Shown here piece by piece: positions 29,698-32,901 of a stretch of 32,901 nucleotides of DNA. The notes under the pieces were generated by a model. It searched no databases and had not been told where the DNA came from. It was given only the letters and a program-made list of their open reading frames with translations. Every line of letters starts with the position of its first letter. Position 1 is the first letter of the stretch. Made by a program: the position numbers and the translations under genes. The stretch is from an uncultured Collinsella sp. (GTDB lineage: Bacteria > Actinomycetota > Coriobacteriia > Coriobacteriales > Coriobacteriaceae), in contig CABRFG010000021.1 of NCBI GenBank assembly GCA_902470095.1, positions 1-32,901 of the forward strand, given 5' to 3'.

Positions 29698-31053
29698 CTA
29701 GTCCTCGTCTTCCTGGCCCGCGAGTAAGCCTGCGGACTCCAAGCCCAGAATCGCGTCGGCCTCCCGCGCATCCTCCAGCGCGTCGATGTCCTTGAGCTTG
29801 CGCTCCATAACGTTGGTGCGTGTGGTGATAATGCCCTCGACCGTCTTGCCGGCGGTCTCGATCTGCTGCTGCGCGCGACGCAGCGCCGCCTGATAGCGCG
29901 GCAGCTCGGCCTTGACGGCGGAAAGCACGCGCAGCACGTCATCGGTGCGTTTTTGCAGCCTAAACGTCTGATAGCTCATCTGCAGGCTGTTGAGGATGGC
30001 CGCCATGGTGCTGGGGCCGGCAACGTTGACGTGATAGTCGCGGCCCAGGGTCTCGATAAGCCCGGGGCGGCTGACGACCTCGGCGTACAGACCCTCAAAC
30101 GGCACGAACAGAATGCCAAAGTTGGTCGTCGCGGGCACGCTCAGGTACTTTTCGCAGATGTCCTTTGCCTCGCGTTTCACCATCGCATCGAGCGTCTTGC
30201 GCGCAGCGACGACGGCCTCAGCGTCACCCGACTCCTGGGCGTCGAGCAGATGCTCGTACGCGTCGCCCGGGAATTTGGAGTCAATCGGCAGTAGCACGGG
30301 ATCGCCCTCGTCTACCGGCAGCTTGACGGCAAACTCAACGCGCTCCGAGGCGCCGGGCTTGGTGGCCACGTTTTCCAGATACTGGTCGGGCGTAAGGATG
30401 TCCGCCAGGATCGCGCCTAGCTGCACCTCGCCCAAAATGCCGCGCGCCTTCACATTGCCCAGCACGCGCTTAAGGTCGCCCACGCCGGTGGCGATAGATT
30501 GCATGTCACCCAGGCCCTTGTACACGGCCTCGAGCTGGTCGCTCACCTGCTTAAACGATGCCGACAGGCGATCGTTGAGCGTGCGGGAGAGCTTCTCGTC
30601 CACCGTCGCGCGCATCTGATCGAGCTGCACGTTGTTGTCCTTGCGGATGGCGCCCAGTTGGGCATCGACCGTCTCGCGCACCTTGTCCAGGCGGTGCTCG
30701 ATGCCCTCGCGGTTGGCGCCGAGCTGTTGGGCCGTCTCGCGGCGAAGGTCATCCATCCGGTCACCAGCTTGCGAAAACTCACGTGCGATGGTCAGGTAAC
30801 GTTGCTGCTCCACGGCCGCATCTGTCGTCTGCTGCTGCGCGATGGCGTTGGCCGTGCGGCGAGTTTCGGCCAGCGCGACGTTCAGGGCATCGAGCGCGTT
30901 GTTGGCCTGCTCGAGTGCTGCCAGCGTTTCCGCGCTACTGTCGCCACGCTCCCGCAACTCGGCACGCAGGCTCTTGAGCTGGAGGGCGCAAGCCACAGCA
31001 ACCCCCACCGCCACCAAGGCGATCACAACAAGCACGATATCAATAGCAGACAT
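29698..31053 (-). CDS. rmuC: RmuC-family DNA recombination protein
   Basis: The 451-residue protein has a single N-terminal TM helix (about 5-25), a long coiled coil (about 30-195, Gln/Glu/Ala-rich) and the conserved RmuC nuclease-like domain (about 200-410, with VKARGILGEVQLGAIL, LPIDSKFPGDAYEHLL and FGILFVPFEGLYAEVV). Family members limit inversions at short inverted repeats, notable in a genome rich in such repeats. The start ATG 31053 has GGCGGAG 3-4 nt upstream. It ends in an acidic tail, GQEDED. Confidence 0.93.
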   Translation of the reverse strand: MSAIDIVLVVIALVAVGVAVACALQLKSLRAELRERGDSSAETLAALEQANNALDALNVALAETRRTANAIAQQQTTDAAVEQQRYLTIAREFSQAGDRMDDLRRETAQQLGANREGIEHRLDKVRETVDAQLGAIRKDNNVQLDQMRATVDEKLSRTLNDRLSASFKQVSDQLEAVYKGLGDMQSIATGVGDLKRVLGNVKARGILGEVQLGAILADILTPDQYLENVATKPGASERVEFAVKLPVDEGDPVLLPIDSKFPGDAYEHLLDAQESGDAEAVVAARKTLDAMVKREAKDICEKYLSVPATTNFGILFVPFEGLYAEVVSRPGLIETLGRDYHVNVAGPSTMAAILNSLQMSYQTFRLQKRTDDVLRVLSAVKAELPRYQAALRRAQQQIETAGKTVEGIITTRTNVMERKLKDIDALEDAREADAILGLESAGLLAGQEDED

Positions 31054-31177
31054 AGACTCCGCCCAACAAACTCAATCGGTCATCAATCAAAACCGCGATC
31101 AATCTTACCCCGCCACACGCACGGATCACCCACTGCCTTGCAGACAAATCTCTCTTAGAGCCGCGGACGCTAAAACG

Positions 31178-31612
31178 CTAGCTCTCCCAGCCGGTGCGGA
31201 TTGTTGTTATGACATCGCCTAGGCGCTGGCCCAGGGCTGACAGATGTTGGAGCACTTCGCCGGGCGAAGCACCATTGAGGATGCAGGTGAGCGCATACGA
31301 GACCAAGAAAATCGCCGCAAGTCCTAGCGGAATGAGCACGATCATCGCCAAGGTGCGCAGGCGCTGGCCCACGCGGCGACGACGCGCACGACGCTTGTCG
31401 AACGCGAGCTCCTGCGCATATGAATCTTGCTGTACGGAATAGGCCTCTGGTGCCGATTCGCACCCGGGCACAGCTGCAGGTACAGCAGCGGGCACGACAT
31501 TTTGCGCAAAGGGCTGGACTGCCGCCCCTTGCATTTGTATCTCCATGAGTCGTTGCTGCTGACGCAACATGCGCTCGGCTTGTTGCTGCGGAGTCTCAAG
31601 AAACAGATCCAT
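31178..31612 (-). CDS. Hypothetical single-pass membrane protein
   Basis: I do not recognise this 144-residue protein. It begins MDLFLETPQQQAERMLRQQQ, a Gln-rich amphipathic region, followed by an Ala/Pro/Val-rich low-complexity stretch, a basic cluster KRRARRRRVGQRLR and one TM helix (TLAMIVLIPLGLAAIFLVSYALTCIL), then a short C-terminal segment of about 30 residues. By the positive-inside rule, the N-terminal part is cytoplasmic. ATG 31612 is chosen because TGGAGG lies 5 nt upstream; an in-frame TTG at 31624 overlaps that site. It stands 124 bp downstream of no obvious operon partner. Function unknown. Confidence 0.7.
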   Translation of the reverse strand: MDLFLETPQQQAERMLRQQQRLMEIQMQGAAVQPFAQNVVPAAVPAAVPGCESAPEAYSVQQDSYAQELAFDKRRARRRRVGQRLRTLAMIVLIPLGLAAIFLVSYALTCILNGASPGEVLQHLSALGQRLGDVITTIRTGWES

Positions 31613-31865
31613 GCTGGCCTCCAAAATCGGAGCATTCGACGCTTACGACCAGCATCCCGCACCGCCATGACCGCGACAACGCAATCGCCGGCAATAGCCA
31701 CAAAGTTTCTTTTGCTCAAAAGCTGTCGAAAACCTCAACAACTCCCCTACCAGCACTTTCTCTGAGCTTTTTTCGCCAGCAATCTTTTGGCCTTCCACCC
31801 TTACGCCAACTGACCAAAATCTAACCAAAAGCTTGACGAAAATTGTGGAGACCGGGACCCCACAC
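31613..31865. other. Gene-free stretch without recognisable features
   Basis: This 253-bp AT-richer stretch lies between the hypothetical membrane protein start and the terminator at 31866. It should contain the minus-strand promoter of that gene, but I see no convincing -35/-10 pair, no repeat and no supported ORF. Confidence 0.5.
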
Positions 31866-31893
31866 AAAAAGTGCCGCCCCAAAGGGGCGGCAC
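31866..31893 (-). terminator. Rho-independent terminator, direct-repeat copy 1
   Basis: GTGCCGCCCC (31871-31880) and GGGGCGGCAC (31884-31893) form a perfect 10-bp stem with a 3-nt loop. On the minus strand five T follow (31866-31870). It terminates the transcript of the membrane protein at 32046-32678, 152 nt after its stop. Confidence 0.88.
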
Positions 31894-31992
31894 ACAAACT
31901 TATTATCAGCTTTTCTGTAACGAGCATGCGACGACTCAACGCCGGGGCACAGGGCGGGGAAACCTTTGCCTCGCGCGACCCTGCGAAGCCGT
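31871..31992 (-). repeat. 120-bp direct repeat copy 1
   Basis: The segment from the terminator stem to GCGAAGCCGTG is about 90% identical to 32776-32901, which continues beyond the window. Shared stretches include CACACAAACTT, CAGCTTTTC, TAACGAGCA, GCGACGAC, CAACGCCGGGGC and CTGCGAAGCCGTG. Both copies lie downstream of a minus-strand gene or the place where one should end. Confidence 0.8.
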
Positions 31993-32020
31993 GAGCGAGA
32001 GGGAAAGGTTTCCCCGCCCT
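31951..32020 (-). other. Large hairpin in the 3' UTR of the membrane protein gene
   Basis: AGGGCGGGGAAACCTTT (31951-31967) is the exact complement of 32004-32020: a 17-bp perfect stem. An inner imperfect stem CCTCGC/GCGAGAGG encloses GAAGCC. It begins 26 nt after the stop of the gene at 32046-32678 and precedes the terminator, so it would be a transcribed 3' UTR structure. Confidence 0.7.
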
Positions 32021-32045
32021 GCGCTCCGTGGTCGGTGAGGACAGA

Positions 32046-32678
32046 CTACATGCCCGCGAGACCACGGGCGGCGGTGGCGCACATAAACGCCAAGGCTAGA
32101 ATCACGAGCGAGCCCGCGATGTCTGCCAGCACGCCCATTGCACGGCGTTCAAACAACCAGCTCTCAAAGTGCGGGGCGACGTTGCGCCAAACACGCCACA
32201 GCAAGATGCCCATACCGATGACGCCCGGGATATTGAGCAGTAGGATCTCGGAGCACAAAAGACCGATCAGGTTACCGGCGGCAAAGCCCGCATCACCCTC
32301 GCAGTATTTGCGGTAGACCATATACAGCATGTACGCCACAAACGGCTGCAAGCACGCAGAAATAAACGAGACCACCATCGAGGGGTCCTGCGAAAAGACC
32401 TCGGTGAGTTTATCGACACTCGTGGCGTCCTTCGAAGCCAAGAATAAACCGATAACCACAAGGGGCACCACGCCCAAAATTACCTCGACCAGAGTAAACA
32501 ACTTGGCAGTCAAATCCTCACTAGCCGAATTCAAATGAGGCGCCCACTCAGGATGAGCATGCGCGCCGACTTTCTTGTCCTTCTCGGCACGATCGGCCTT
32601 TTTACCCTCGGCAACCCGACGACCAGGATCCTTGCGAGTTCCCGCCGCAGCAACCCGAGCCCGAGACTTCTTGCCCAT
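32046..32678 (-). CDS. Hypothetical polytopic membrane protein
   Basis: I do not recognise this 210-residue protein. A basic, lysine- and arginine-rich cytoplasmic N terminus of about 45 residues (MGKKSRARVAAAGTRKDPGR) is followed by about four TM helices: around 60-82 (LVEVILGVVPLVVIGLFLA), 100-120 (VVSFISACLQPFVAYMLYMVY), 132-165 (AAGNLIGLLCSEILLLNIPGVIGMGILLW) and 185-205 (DIAGSLVILALAFMCATAA). No catalytic motif is seen. The start ATG 32678 is preceded by GGGG at 8 nt spacing; a GTG three codons earlier is possible. A large hairpin and terminator follow. Function unknown. Confidence 0.72.
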   Translation of the reverse strand: MGKKSRARVAAAGTRKDPGRRVAEGKKADRAEKDKKVGAHAHPEWAPHLNSASEDLTAKLFTLVEVILGVVPLVVIGLFLASKDATSVDKLTEVFSQDPSMVVSFISACLQPFVAYMLYMVYRKYCEGDAGFAAGNLIGLLCSEILLLNIPGVIGMGILLWRVWRNVAPHFESWLFERRAMGVLADIAGSLVILALAFMCATAARGLAGM

Positions 32679-32769
32679 AAAAAACACCCCATCAGGTAGT
32701 AGATAAACTAAAAGTCGCTACCCAGTGTACCCCACCCATGAACGGCGCCGTCCCAACCAGTCCCCATAC

Positions 32770-32799
32770 AAAAACGTGCCGCCCCAAAAGGGGCGGCAC
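32770..32799 (-). terminator. Rho-independent terminator, direct-repeat copy 2
   Basis: GTGCCGCCCC (32776-32785) pairs perfectly with 32790-32799. On the minus strand five T follow one base later (32770-32774). It should end a minus-strand gene lying beyond the right edge. Confidence 0.85.
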
Positions 32800-32901
32800 A
32801 CAAACTTCTAATCAGCTTTTCAGTAACGAGCACGCGACGACCCAACGCCGGGGCGCGGGGCGGGGAGATGCCTTTCCCTCGCGCGACTCTGCGAAGCCGT
32901 G
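32776..32901 (-). repeat. 120-bp direct repeat copy 2, cut by the window edge
   Basis: This is about 90% identical to 31871-31992. In the hairpin part GGGGAGATGCCTTTCCC replaces GGGGAAACCTTTGCC, so the arms differ between copies. The opposite arm is outside the window. Confidence 0.75.

Overview
The window looks like a chromosomal segment of a high-GC gut actinobacterium of the Coriobacteriia, most likely Collinsella or a close relative. This is inferred from GC content, codon use, gene repertoire (mannose-family PTS, several SIS-domain sugar-phosphate enzymes, HutC-type GntR regulators) and very repeat-rich intergenic DNA; no rRNA or tRNA is present to confirm it. There is no transposase, integrase, phage gene or CRISPR array.

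Layout. 1-5.7 kb: housekeeping genes, namely the 3' part of an M16C zinc peptidase, 5-formyltetrahydrofolate cyclo-ligase, homoserine O-acetyltransferase (metA, convergent) and an L-2-hydroxyacid dehydrogenase of the LDH/MDH family. 5.8-20.4 kb: an accessory metabolic region, nearly all on the minus strand. It holds three paralogous SIS-domain proteins of the fructosamine-6-phosphate deglycase type (FrlB/FraB/GfrE-F-like), a complete mannose-family PTS (EIIAB fusion, EIIC, EIID) directly upstream of one of them, three HutC/UTRA-type GntR regulators, an EamA exporter or permease, a HAD phosphatase, a YitT membrane protein and recQ. 20.4-32.9 kb: mostly housekeeping again, with a GNAT acetyltransferase, threonine aldolase, PAP2 phosphatase, mfd, nth, an ABC exporter, rmuC and two small membrane proteins of unknown function.

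How the genes fit together. The PTS would import and phosphorylate an Amadori product (fructoselysine, glucoselysine or a related fructosamine), and the SIS enzymes would split the 6-phosphate into a sugar 6-phosphate and an amine or amino acid. All three SIS proteins keep a Glu and a His sixteen residues apart, the spacing of the acid/base pair described for FraB-type deglycases. Three GntR genes and three distinct operator-like repeat families (near 6.85, 16.89 and 19.6 kb) suggest three separately regulated modules with different substrates.

The most unusual content is between the genes. (1) About ten small hairpins share a loop that in most copies is exactly 13 nt, of the form N-GGGAC-N7, while the stems differ between copies but remain self-complementary. 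(2) Three copies of a 110-170 nt structured element, each directly after the stop codon of a minus-strand gene, show compensatory changes in their helices; wobble pairs favour the plus strand as the RNA strand. (3) There is a 26-bp perfect inverted repeat, a 119-nt nested hairpin element with a solo arm 0.9 kb away, and a 120-bp direct repeat containing a terminator and a large hairpin at the right end. These look like several families of dispersed, structure-conserved elements and are the best candidates for something not yet described.
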